Source: Sphingomonas sp. IW22 | Lineage (GTDB): Bacteria; Pseudomonadota; Alphaproteobacteria; Sphingomonadales; Sphingomonadaceae | Length of the DNA: 53,460 nt | Assembly: GCF_041321155.1 (NCBI RefSeq) | Contig: NZ_JBGGWB010000010.1 | Location: 1-53,460, forward strand | Reading direction: 5' to 3' | Part shown: in pieces, positions 8,266 to 15,154 of the stretch | Position numbering within the stretch: the first letter of the stretch is position 1 | Layout: every line of letters begins with the position of its first letter | Position numbers and translations under genes: made by a program | The notes under the pieces: generated by a model | The model's database searches: none | What the model was told of the DNA's origin: nothing | Seen by the model: only the letters and a program-made list of their open reading frames with translations

Positions 8266-8292
8266 GAGGGGTAAGCGATCTGCCGTCGTATC
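8266..8292 (+). promoter_or_regulatory. ECF-type promoter upstream of acyltransferase (site F)
   Basis: GAGGGG, 15 bases, CGTATC, located 45 bases after the sigma remnant stop. The intact sigma gene likewise has its dependent promoter immediately after its stop. The ATG at 8299 is too close to the -10 to carry a ribosome site, which favours the ATG at 8359. Confidence 0.65.
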
Positions 8293-8358
8293 GTATGCAT
8301 GGGGGATACAACGGATGCGCGCCGCGGAGACGGCTTTTCGACCAAATCTGGGCAAGAC

Positions 8359-9504
8359 ATGGAGCGCGGCGACCAGAAGTCGGGTCAGGGCGCTTTTGCG
8401 GTTATGGATGCCATGCGCTGTGTCCTGGCAGTCGTAGTCGCGTTCGCACATGCTTGGTATCTCCTCATCGAAGATTATTGCGGGCAAGCCTCGGTCGCGG
8501 CTTCGGCCGGCTATTTTTTGGCTGGTTATGCGCATGCAAGCGTCATTCTTTTCTTCGTGCTCAGCGGCTTCTGGATCGCGCGCAGTATCGACAGACGGAT
8601 CGGGGATTGGCATTGGTCAAGCTACCTGATCGACCGCCTTGCGCGATTGCTGGTCGTGCTAGTGCCGGCATTGGTGATCGGTGGAGCGCTCGACGCGGTG
8701 GGCCTCTACGCCCTCGAGTCATCGACCCATCTCGGCACGACCGAGACTTACGTGCTGCGCAAGGATGTCGTCGGCGCGCTCGAGTGGCATGTGCTGCTAG
8801 GCAACATTCTCTTCTTGCAGGGCATCGTGGTTGCGCCGTTCGGCACTAACGGACCACTTTGGAGCCTCGCTTATGAATTCTGGTTTTACATCTGGTTTCC
8901 GGCCATTGTCGTCAGTTGGAGGCAACGTCGCCCGTCAATCTTCTTAATTTTTATCAGTCTGGCCTGGATTACGCCATTCATGCTGATCGGCTTTGCTTGT
9001 TGGCTTTGTGGTGCTGCGCTTCATGGTATGACCAAAACGCATCTGACCGATTTTCCCCGATCACCGATTGGCCGCACCTGGCTGATCATTGCGAGCAGCA
9101 TATTACCGGCAATACTTATCGTTGTGCGGGTTGTCGGACTGGAGGGCCTTGAACTGGCACTGGCGGGCGCATTCGCACTTTTTCTATATATATTGCTACG
9201 AGCGAATCCGCCAACGCCGCGCTGGTTGCGACCGTTCGCCGGTTATGGAGCAAAAGCCAGCTTTTCACTCTATGCCATGCACTTTCCAATCATGGCATTC
9301 GCCGCAGCGTTGTTAGTGGGCTCTGAGCGCTTACCACCAACGGCGGGCAACATCGCACTTGTTGGCGCTACGCTCGCACTTGCAGTTTTTGCCTGTGGTC
9401 TGTTTGCGACTCTCACCGAACGGCACACCGCGCGGGTACGCACCTTCTTCTACGCCAAGCTGTTGACCGTCCAGAAAGCGTGCGCGGGCCGTTTGGTATC
9501 CTAG
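8359..9504 (+). CDS. Acyltransferase family 3 membrane protein (OafA/YrhL-like)
   Basis: A 381-residue polytopic inner-membrane protein. Acyltransferase-3 proteins move acyl groups onto surface sugars or lipids. Features are the opening MDAMRCVLAVVVAFAHAWYLL (conserved early His), the FFVLSGFWIARS motif, and LWSLAYEFWFYIWFPAIV, followed by about eight more helices. The C-terminal helix ends near LTERHTARVRTFFY. Start ATG 8359 was chosen because upstream ATGs fall too near the promoter; 8407 is another option. Its base use is less GC-rich in the middle than that of its neighbours. The ECF-type promoter upstream suggests envelope modification as part of the metal response. Confidence 0.75.
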   Translation: MERGDQKSGQGAFAVMDAMRCVLAVVVAFAHAWYLLIEDYCGQASVAASAGYFLAGYAHASVILFFVLSGFWIARSIDRRIGDWHWSSYLIDRLARLLVVLVPALVIGGALDAVGLYALESSTHLGTTETYVLRKDVVGALEWHVLLGNILFLQGIVVAPFGTNGPLWSLAYEFWFYIWFPAIVVSWRQRRPSIFLIFISLAWITPFMLIGFACWLCGAALHGMTKTHLTDFPRSPIGRTWLIIASSILPAILIVVRVVGLEGLELALAGAFALFLYILLRANPPTPRWLRPFAGYGAKASFSLYAMHFPIMAFAAALLVGSERLPPTAGNIALVGATLALAVFACGLFATLTERHTARVRTFFYAKLLTVQKACAGRLVS

Positions 9505-9531
9505 AACTGCAGCAAGGCTTGTCGAATCGGT

Positions 9532-9558
9532 GAGGGGTGGATGGATTACGCACGTATC
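9532..9558 (+). promoter_or_regulatory. ECF-type promoter cut off from its gene by IS66 (site K)
   Basis: GAGGGG, 15 bases, CGTATC. Before the IS66 insertion (removing 9596-12672 and one target copy) this promoter would have stood about 100 bases upstream of the DUF305 membrane gene at 12742. Confidence 0.65.
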
Positions 9559-9587
9559 ATCCACTGACTGTTATGGATGCGCTAGCC

Positions 9588-9595
9588 TGTCCGGC
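9588..9595. repeat. IS66 target-site duplication, left
   Basis: TGTCCGGC, identical to 12673-12680. Confidence 0.92.
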
Positions 9596-9622
9596 GTAAG
9601 CGTGGTCAGCAGGCCGTCTTGC
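9596..9622 (+). repeat. IS66 terminal inverted repeat, left
   Basis: It starts GTAAGCGTGGTCAGCAG and ends CTTGC. It pairs with 12646-12672 over 27 bases with three mismatches. Confidence 0.92.
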
Positions 9623-9693
9623 GGTAGCGCCGGTAGCAGGGATGCTTGTCGCCTTTGACGAGGGCGCGGCGGTGCGGGAAGTTTTGGGTTCTA

Positions 9694-9727
9694 CGACCAG
9701 TCATACGAGCACTCGTATGACTGGTCG
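9694..9727. promoter_or_regulatory. Perfect 16-bp hairpin over the IS66 tnpA start
   Basis: Left arm CGACCAGTCATACGAG, two-base loop CA, right arm CTCGTATGACTGGTCG. The ATG of tnpA (9717-9719) lies in the right arm. In a transcript started outside the element the start codon would be folded away. This fits the known habit of transposons of blocking read-through translation of transposase; that role is inferred here. Confidence 0.75.
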
Positions 9728-10091
9728 GATGGAGGTGGTTGGCCGGGTGTCAGGCCGGCGCCGATGGTCGGACACGGAGAAGCTGGAGATCCTGGCGGAG
9801 GCGTTCCGACCGGGGGGTCGGGTCTGCGATGTCATCGCGCATCGCGAGGTATCGAGCAGCCTGATCTACACGTGGCGCAAGCAGCTGCGCGAAGGCAAGT
9901 TGGCCGGGGCGATGCCGTCGCTGCCGGTATTTGCCGAGGTACAGGTGGCGGAACTGACGCCGCCAGCGCCACAGCCGGCGCCATATCCATCGGGGCTCAT
10001 CCAGATCGAGTTGCCGGGCGGCGTGCGGGTGAGTGTCGACGCAGGCGTGGATGCAGATGTGCTTGCACGGGTTTTGTCGGTGCTGCGATGA
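9717..10091 (+). CDS. tnpA: IS66 TnpA accessory protein (HTH)
   Basis: A 124-residue protein with an N-terminal helix-turn-helix of the transposase-8/IS3-OrfA type (RRRWSDTEKLEILAEAF, then VSSSLIYTWRKQLREGKL). The variable C-terminal half ends ARVLSVLR. It is one of two small proteins that IS66 elements need besides the DDE transposase. Start ATG 9717 sits in the hairpin; ATG 9642 is possible but gives an untypical N-terminus. The stop overlaps the tnpB start (ATGA), indicating translational coupling. Confidence 0.9.
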   Translation: MTGRMEVVGRVSGRRRWSDTEKLEILAEAFRPGGRVCDVIAHREVSSSLIYTWRKQLREGKLAGAMPSLPVFAEVQVAELTPPAPQPAPYPSGLIQIELPGGVRVSVDAGVDADVLARVLSVLR

Positions 10092-10441
10092 GCCCGGTGC
10101 CAGTGCCGTTGCCGACGCGGGTGTTCCTGGCGTGCGGCGTGACCGACATGCGCAAGGGGTTCGATGGCTTGGCGGTGCTGGTGCAGCAGGTGCTGGCGCA
10201 GAACCCGCATTCGGGTGGCTTGTTCGCGTTCCGTGGCAAGCGGGGGCATCTGGTCAAGCTGCTGTGGTTCGACGGCCAGGGGCTTTGCCTGTTTTCCAAG
10301 AGGCTCGACCGTGGCCGTTTCGTCTGGCCAGTGACAGCGACCGGCACGGTGACGCTGACGCCAGCGCAATTGTCGATGCTGCTGGAAGGCATCGACTGGC
10401 GGCGCCCCGAGCGGACGTTCACGCCGACGCTGGCAGGGTAG
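10088..10441 (+). CDS. tnpB: IS66 TnpB (Orf2) protein
   Basis: A 117-residue IS66 Orf2 protein with the diagnostic TRVFLACGVTDMRKGFDGLA, KRGHLVKLLWFDGQGLCLFSKRL and a terminal LSMLLEGIDWRRPE. Its exact job in transposition is not settled in the family. It starts at ATG 10088 inside the tnpA stop, and tnpC begins 61 bases downstream. Confidence 0.95.
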   Translation: MSPVPVPLPTRVFLACGVTDMRKGFDGLAVLVQQVLAQNPHSGGLFAFRGKRGHLVKLLWFDGQGLCLFSKRLDRGRFVWPVTATGTVTLTPAQLSMLLEGIDWRRPERTFTPTLAG

Positions 10442-10502
10442 GAACGGCGGTTTTGCGCCACTTTCTCTCGCTCGCCGACCTGCAATCTGCTATGGAAACG
10501 GA

Positions 10503-12047
10503 GTGTCGGAAGCGCCTGTTTCCCCTGCTGATGCGACCGCGCGGATCGCCGCGCTGGAGGCTTCGCTCGCCCGGGCCAATGCCGCGCTTGCCGCCCGCGA
10601 CCTGCTCATCGATACGCTGCGCGGACAGATCGCGCGGCTGCGGCGAATGCAGTTCGGCGCGTCGTCCGAAAAGCTGGGGCGCGAGATTGAGCAACTCGAA
10701 CTGGCGCTGGAGGAACTCGAGACCGAGCGCGATGCGCCTGGGCCTGAGATGGTTGACCCTGGCGTGGCGGTTCGGCCGGTGCCCGTCCGCAGTCTGCCCG
10801 GACATCTGCCGCGCGAGGAGGTCGTCCACGAGCCGGCGTCGGGTGCCTGCACCTGCCCGGACTGTGGCGGTGCGTTGCGCGCGCTCGGCTTGGACACACA
10901 CGAGATGCTCGACATTGTGCCGGTGCGCTGGCGCGTCGTGCGCAACGTCCGCCCCAAATACAGTTGCCGGGTATGCGAGAAGATTGTCCAGGCACCCGCA
11001 CCGGTGAGCGCTGTGGCCAGAGGCAAGGCGACCTTCGCGACGCTGGCGCACGTCGTCGTCTCCAAGTTCGACCACCATCTGCCGCTCTACCGCCAGGCCG
11101 AAATGATGGCAGCGCAAGGTATCGACATCGACCGCTCGACATTGGCGAGCTGGACCGGACAGGCCGCAGCACTTCTCGACCCCATCGTCAGCCGCATCCG
11201 CGACGAGGTGCTCAAGGCCGACAAGATCCATGCCGACGACACGCCGGTGCCGGTGCTCGACCCCGGCCGGGGCAAGACCGCGACTGGCCGGTTATGGGTG
11301 TACGCGGCCGACGACCAGGCATCCGGCAGCACGGCGCCGCGCGCGACCTGGTATCGCTTCACGCCAGACCGCACCGCCGCGCACCCGCTGTCTCATCTCG
11401 CCGGCTTCCGCAACTTCCTGCAGGCGGATGCCTATGCCGGTTATGACGGACTGTATCGGGGTGGCGTCACCGAGGTGGCATGCTGGGCACATTTCCGGCG
11501 CAAGGTCTTCGACCTGCACGAACGGTCGCCTACACCGCTGACCACCGATATCCTCGAGCGGATCGGCACGCTTTACGCTGTCGAGGCCGAGGTCCGTGGC
11601 CAACCACCCGACGTGCGATGGCGAGCCCGACAGGAGAAAAGTCGACCGCTGGTCGACGCCTTGCGCGAGGTGCTCGACGCCAGCTTGCGCCGCCTGTCGT
11701 CGAGGTCCGACATGGCAAGGGCCATCGCCTATGGCACGAAACGCTGGCTAGCGCTGTCGCGCTTCCTGGGTGATGGTCGCCTGGAGATCGACAACAATAT
11801 CGCGGAGCGTGCGCTGCGCGGTGTCGCGGTCGGACGCCGCAACTGGCTGTTCGCCGGTTCGCGCGCAGGCGGCGAGCGGGCCGCGGCCATCTACACCATC
11901 ATCCAGACGTGCAAGGCGAACGGCGTCGACCCACCGGCGTATATCGCCGATGTCATCGCCAAGGTGGCCGGTGACTGGCCAGCCAGCCGCTGGGACGAAC
12001 TCATGCCGTGGAACTGGTCCCCCGAACCTGCCAGACTGGCGGCATGA
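10503..12047 (+). CDS. tnpC: IS66 TnpC DDE transposase
   Basis: A 514-residue transposase. The N-terminal coiled coil (RIAALEASLARANAALAARD) is followed by a zinc ribbon (CTCPDCGG and CRVCEK, near residues 115-160). The DDE catalytic domain includes KIHADDTPVPVL, FLQADAYAGYDGLY and IDNNIAERALRG. It starts at GTG 10503; an upstream GGAAACGGAG serves as ribosome site. The stop overlaps the passenger gene start (ATGA). Full length with no frameshift. Confidence 0.95.
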   Translation: MSEAPVSPADATARIAALEASLARANAALAARDLLIDTLRGQIARLRRMQFGASSEKLGREIEQLELALEELETERDAPGPEMVDPGVAVRPVPVRSLPGHLPREEVVHEPASGACTCPDCGGALRALGLDTHEMLDIVPVRWRVVRNVRPKYSCRVCEKIVQAPAPVSAVARGKATFATLAHVVVSKFDHHLPLYRQAEMMAAQGIDIDRSTLASWTGQAAALLDPIVSRIRDEVLKADKIHADDTPVPVLDPGRGKTATGRLWVYAADDQASGSTAPRATWYRFTPDRTAAHPLSHLAGFRNFLQADAYAGYDGLYRGGVTEVACWAHFRRKVFDLHERSPTPLTTDILERIGTLYAVEAEVRGQPPDVRWRARQEKSRPLVDALREVLDASLRRLSSRSDMARAIAYGTKRWLALSRFLGDGRLEIDNNIAERALRGVAVGRRNWLFAGSRAGGERAAAIYTIIQTCKANGVDPPAYIADVIAKVAGDWPASRWDELMPWNWSPEPARLAA

Positions 12048-12646
12048 GCGTCGAGACCATCGCCCGCCTGCATATCATCCTCAACGACATCGAACCCGCC
12101 ATCTGGCGCCGGGTCGACGTGCCGGCCACCGCCAGCCTCAAGATGCTCCACGACATCGTCCAGGCTGCGATGGGTTGGGAGGACTATCATCTGTGGCATT
12201 TCGAGGCCGCCGATCGGCGCTACGGCATCCCCGACCCAATGTGGCCGGAGAGCGGCATGACCGCTGCAAAGAACGTGAAGCTCGCGACGCTCATCAACCG
12301 GGGCGTGCGGGAGTTCGTCTATACCTACGACATGGGCGACGACTGGCGGCACACCATCACCGTCGAGACGGTCGGCCCCGGCGAACCCGACGTCAAATAT
12401 CCGTGCTTCGTCGACGGGGAACGGCGCTGCCCGCCCGAAGATGTCGGCGGCTTGCCCGGGTTCGAGATGTTCCTCGATGCCATGGCCGACCCCGGCCACG
12501 AAGAACACGACCGCTTACGTGAATGGTATGGCGGCCCCTACAACGCCGACGACATCGACGAACGCTTCACCCGCCGCGCCGTCGCCGCCATCGCCATCCG
12601 CCGCCACGCCGGCAAACTCGCCTACCAAAAGAGCCGCACTCAATAG
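12044..12646 (+). CDS. pRiA4b ORF-3 family passenger protein of IS66
   Basis: A 200-residue protein of the pRiA4b ORF-3 family (IS1096 TnpR-like), whose function is unproven. Motifs are LNDIEPAIWRRVDVPATASL, HDIVQAAMGWEDYHLWHFE, the FVYTYDMGDDWRHTI core and the acidic C-terminal DRLREWYGGPYNADDIDE. It starts inside the tnpC stop and its own stop touches the right inverted repeat, so it belongs to the element. GTG 12008 is a possible but unlikely earlier start. Confidence 0.85.
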   Translation: MSVETIARLHIILNDIEPAIWRRVDVPATASLKMLHDIVQAAMGWEDYHLWHFEAADRRYGIPDPMWPESGMTAAKNVKLATLINRGVREFVYTYDMGDDWRHTITVETVGPGEPDVKYPCFVDGERRCPPEDVGGLPGFEMFLDAMADPGHEEHDRLREWYGGPYNADDIDERFTRRAVAAIAIRRHAGKLAYQKSRTQ

Positions 12647-12672
12647 CAAGGCGGTCTGCTGCCCACGCTTAC
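12646..12672 (-). repeat. IS66 terminal inverted repeat, right
   Basis: The minus strand reads GTAAGCGTGGGCAGCAG and then ACCGCCTTGC, matching the left repeat over 27 bases with three differences. Confidence 0.92.
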
Positions 12673-12680
12673 TGTCCGGC
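12673..12680. repeat. IS66 target-site duplication, right
   Basis: TGTCCGGC, identical to 9588-9595. Confidence 0.92.
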
Positions 12681-12741
12681 GACGCGCGACACGGCGCGGC
12701 GCACTTATGCGGGCGGGCGGCATCAACACGGGAGAGTAGCG

Positions 12742-13188
12742 ATGATGAAGAACGCATATGTGAGCTTGGCGGTGCAGACCGTCGTCAGCGGCATCATCAT
12801 GTATTTCGTTATGTTCGTGATGATCGACAGTTTAGGCAGCTTCTACAACAACCTGAATATGTTCTATATGACGCTGATGATGGTCGCGCCGATGGTAGTC
12901 GCGATGATCCTCGCCATGCGCCATATGTTTCCTTCCAGGGCGGCGAACAGCGCACTAATTATCGGCTCGATCGCGGTCTTCCTCGGCAGCTACGCGCTGA
13001 TCCGGACGCAGACGACGATCGGAGACCGGGCGTTCACGCGGTCGATGATTCCGCATCACTCGGGCGCGATCCTGATGTGCCAAGAGGCGTCGCTCCGTGA
13101 TCCCGAGTTGAAAGCGCTATGCGGCGAAATCATCAAGGGGCAGCGCCGCGAGATCGATCAGATGAAGGCCATTCTTCCCCGGCTTTGA
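12742..13188 (+). CDS. DUF305 protein with N-terminal membrane helices
   Basis: A 148-residue protein. Three Met-rich transmembrane helices (IIMYFVMFVMI, MTLMMVAPMVVAMILAM, LIIGSIAVFLGSYALI) precede a short C-terminal DUF305 core (FTRSMIPHHSGAILMCQEA, then the EIIKGQRREIDQMKAIL helix). DUF305 proteins are ferritin-like helical domains common in copper islands; metal binding through the His/Met pairs is likely but unproven. GGGAGAG precedes ATG 12742. Its probable ECF promoter (9532-9558) is now 3.1 kb away beyond IS66. A fragment of a paralogue is at 26284. Confidence 0.8.
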   Translation: MMKNAYVSLAVQTVVSGIIMYFVMFVMIDSLGSFYNNLNMFYMTLMMVAPMVVAMILAMRHMFPSRAANSALIIGSIAVFLGSYALIRTQTTIGDRAFTRSMIPHHSGAILMCQEASLRDPELKALCGEIIKGQRREIDQMKAILPRL

Positions 13189-13241
13189 ACCGAAGCGCGA
13201 CTGATAGGACAAGCCACCCAACGATTATCGCTTCGGCGGAT

Positions 13242-13268
13242 GAGGGGGGCGCGCTTCCGGCGCGTAGA
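13242..13268 (+). promoter_or_regulatory. ECF-type promoter upstream of secreted DUF305 gene (site H)
   Basis: GAGGGG, 15 bases, CGTAGA, about 27 bases before the CTG start. Confidence 0.65.
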
Positions 13269-13295
13269 AAATTGACACGACCCGAGGAGATCGAG

Positions 13296-13676
13296 CTGCG
13301 TATTGTACCCGTGCTGGCGACCCTTGCCTTGCTCGCTACCCCGGCCCTAGCCCAGCAGGCGGGGCATCAGGGCATGAACCATCAAGGCATGGATCATTCC
13401 AAGATGATGCAGCCAACCGCGGCCAACCCCTACGGCCCGGCCGAGATGGACATGCACCAGAAGATGATGGCGGCGAAGGGAGCCGATGCCGGCGAGACGT
13501 GGATTCGCAAGATGATCGAGCATCACCGCGGTGCGGTCGCGATGTCGCAGATCGCGCTTCGCAGTTCCCAGAATGCAGAGGTCCGGGGCGAGGCGCAGAA
13601 AGCCATCACAAGCCAGAACCGCGAAATCGCGACCCTGAATGCGATGCTCCGCAAAATGGGCAAGCCTGCTCAATAA
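13296..13676 (+). CDS. Secreted DUF305 protein
   Basis: A ~126-residue periplasmic DUF305 protein. The signal peptide ends ATPALAQQ, followed by a Met/His cluster (GHQGMNHQGMDHSKMM). The DUF305 core contains ETWIRKMIEHHRGAVAMSQIAL and ends in the NREIATLNAMLRKMGK helix. It is closely similar to 28016-28390. The start is odd: GAGGAG lies six bases before CTG 13296, where an ATG would be expected. GTG 13311 would give a signal peptide without a positive charge. I take CTG as the start, perhaps a mutated ATG. Confidence 0.75.
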   Translation: MRIVPVLATLALLATPALAQQAGHQGMNHQGMDHSKMMQPTAANPYGPAEMDMHQKMMAAKGADAGETWIRKMIEHHRGAVAMSQIALRSSQNAEVRGEAQKAITSQNREIATLNAMLRKMGKPAQ

Positions 13677-13682
13677 CCGCAT

Positions 13683-13707
13683 GGTCCCGCTCCAATCGGA
13701 CGGGACC
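13683..13707. terminator. Hairpin after secreted DUF305 gene
   Basis: GGTCCCG (13683-13689) pairs with CGGGACC (13701-13707), seven bases after the stop; inner TCC/GGA pairing extends it. There is no U-tract. Confidence 0.5.
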
Positions 13708-13769
13708 GCCAACGATGCTTCGACCAAGATCTGTATGCGCTACCTGATCGCCGCGCTGGCGCTGGGCGT

Positions 13770-14261
13770 TCGTCGGACGACCTTGGCGGCGACGTGACGG
13801 TGAAGGCCGAGCGGGGGACACGCCAGTTCGCGACCGGCGACCGCATCATGTTCCTTCGCAACGAACGGGGCATGGGGGTCAAGAACGGCACGCTCGCCCG
13901 ATCGAGCGGGTATCGCCCGAGGGCATGGCGGTGCGCCTCGATGACGGGCGCGGTGTCGCGTTCGACACCAAGGATTATGCCCATGTCGATCATGGCTATG
14001 CCGCCACCATCCATAAATCGCAGGGGGTGACGGTCGATCGCGCCCCTGTCCTCGCCACCCCCGGCATGGACCGGCACAGCGCCTATGTCGGCATGTCGCG
14101 GCATCGCGACGACGTGCATCTCCATTACGGCCGCGCGACTTCGCCGACCAGCGCCAGCTCGTCCGCGCCCTGTCGCGCGACCGGGGCAAGGGACATGGCG
14201 GGCGACCATGCCCGGCCCGAGCAGGACCAGGCCCGCGCGTTCGACCGGTTGCGTGCCGCGA
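13770..14261 (+). pseudogene. traA: traA helicase C-terminal fragment, frameshifted
   Basis: This is a second, divergent copy of the traA 3' part. Blocks matching the gene at 1500-2000 include RGTRQFATGDRIMFLRNERG, VDHGYAATIHKSQGVTVDRA and MDRHSAYVGMSRHRDDVHLHYGR. The frame breaks after KNGTLA and again after HYGR. The 5' junction near 13770 joins it to an unrelated short signal-peptide-like start (ATG at 13735, MRYLIAALALG). The 3' side runs directly into a DUF6118 remnant without the native traA tail, so this copy is itself internally deleted. Confidence 0.85.
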
Positions 14262-14679
14262 TAGAAGGTCAGGACCGTGAGCTGGCATTGCTACGCCGTG
14301 CCGTGGAGGGCTTGGCGGCCGAGCGCGCCGCGCGATCAACGTGCCCGACTACAGCAAGGCGCTTGGCGTGCTTCAGCAGGGCGTGGACACGGCGACCGGC
14401 CGCATCGACCATGTTGTCCATATTCTTTCCAAAGCCCCGGTCATGGCGATGACGCCCAAGCAGATGGCGCAGCGCATCGCGGCGTGAACGCTCGGCCTAC
14501 CACGTTGGGAAGCAGGGCAGCGCCTAATGCAGAGCGCCAGCCCGACCGCGTTCCGTGGGATCGTCGCGGCCGACAGAATCGTGACGGTTAATCGCGAAGC
14601 GATTGAAAGGTGCGTAGAAGCTGCTGCGAAAGCCCGTGAGACGGTGCGATGCACCGTCAAGGTCGCGCCCGCCCCATAA
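14262..14679 (+). pseudogene. DUF6118 remnant, frameshifted and internally deleted
   Basis: It reads ELALLRRAVEGLAAER in one frame, shifts, then MAMTPKQMAQRIAA followed by a stop. Next comes LGLPRWEAGQRLMQSASPTA and the tail VRCTVKVAPAP ending at 14679. The membrane helix of the intact copy (2696-3400) is missing. It lies directly behind the traA fragment, repeating the traA-DUF6118 pairing of the left end. Confidence 0.85.
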
Positions 14680-14752
14680 AGTAACAACGCGGACTTTTGA
14701 GGCTTCAGCCGGTGTCATGACCGTTTCAGGCCGGTGCACTTATGATCGCGAG

Positions 14753-14795
14753 GCGGGCGCGTGCGGATCAACGCACAATCCTTTTACGCGCCCGC
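14753..14795. terminator. Long GC hairpin downstream of the metallochaperone gene
   Basis: GCGGGCGCGT (14753-14762) pairs with ACGCGCCCGC (14786-14795), with an inner GTGCG/CGCAC stem in the loop. It lies 31 bases past the stop of the minus-strand HMA gene. It is a plausible terminator. Confidence 0.5.
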
Positions 14796-14825
14796 CCCGA
14801 AAGCCCTCAGGCAAAATAGGGCTCT

Positions 14826-15020
14826 CTATTGCGTCACCGCGAAGCCGGCCTTCTCTATGGCCCGCTTGAGTTGCTGTACATCGGCCGTCGAGTTTACCGA
14901 AACGGTCTTGCTCGCCAAGTCGACGTTGACGACGGCCTTGGCATCGACGCGCTGAAGCGCGCTGGTCACACCGCGCGCACAGCCTCCGCAGGTCATTCCC
15001 TGAACTTTGAAATCGATCAT
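14826..15020 (-). CDS. copZ: Heavy-metal-associated domain protein (CopZ-like metallochaperone)
   Basis: A 64-residue cytosolic HMA domain with the Cu(I)-binding GMTCGGC loop at residues 7-13 and a compact beta-alpha-beta-beta-alpha-beta pattern ending EKAGFAVTQ. It should carry Cu(I) to the divergently encoded CopA ATPase. ATG 15020 was chosen because it opens directly on IDFKVQG; an upstream in-frame ATG would add a non-HMA leader. It is transcribed away from copA across a shared region with MerR-type dyads. Confidence 0.88.
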   Translation of the reverse strand: MIDFKVQGMTCGGCARGVTSALQRVDAKAVVNVDLASKTVSVNSTADVQQLKRAIEKAGFAVTQ

Positions 15021-15053
15021 CTTCGTTCTTCCATGAGGTGGATGAAGCAGATG

Positions 15054-15084
15054 TGGGGTTTGACACTGTGTCAGGGTCAAGGGG
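15054..15084 (-). promoter_or_regulatory. CueR-type operator/promoter for the metallochaperone
   Basis: On the minus strand TTGACC is followed by a long ~19-base spacer holding the perfect dyad TGACACAGTGTCA (15061-15073). The over-long spacer is the signature of MerR-family promoters. The -10 match is weak. Confidence 0.6.
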
Positions 15085-15096
15085 TGTATTTAGCTG

Positions 15097-15127
15097 TTGA
15101 CCTTGACACGATGTGAGGGACGATAAG
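15097..15127 (+). promoter_or_regulatory. CueR-type operator/promoter for copA
   Basis: TTGACC, 19-base spacer with a partial dyad (CCTTGACAC ... GTGAGGG), then GATAAG. The ATG of copA is 28 bases further on. Confidence 0.65.
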
Positions 15128-15154
15128 GCCATCGACTCAGTAGTGGAGACGACC

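Larger units (their letters stand above)
9596..12672 (+). mobile_element. IS66-family insertion sequence, complete, 3077 bp
   Basis: It has imperfect 27-bp terminal inverted repeats beginning GTAAGCGTGG, and tnpA, tnpB and tnpC in the usual order, each pair closely coupled. A passenger gene follows tnpC. The ends are flanked by the exact 8-bp target duplication TGTCCGGC (9588-9595 and 12673-12680), the length IS66 elements make. All frames are intact, so it is a recent and possibly active insertion. Confidence 0.95.

Noticed and set aside
13735..13770. Short signal-peptide-like start (MRYLIAALALG)
   Set aside because: It has no ribosome site, and the frame is cut after about 11 residues by the traA fragment. 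It may be the head of a lost exported gene, but it is too short to name.
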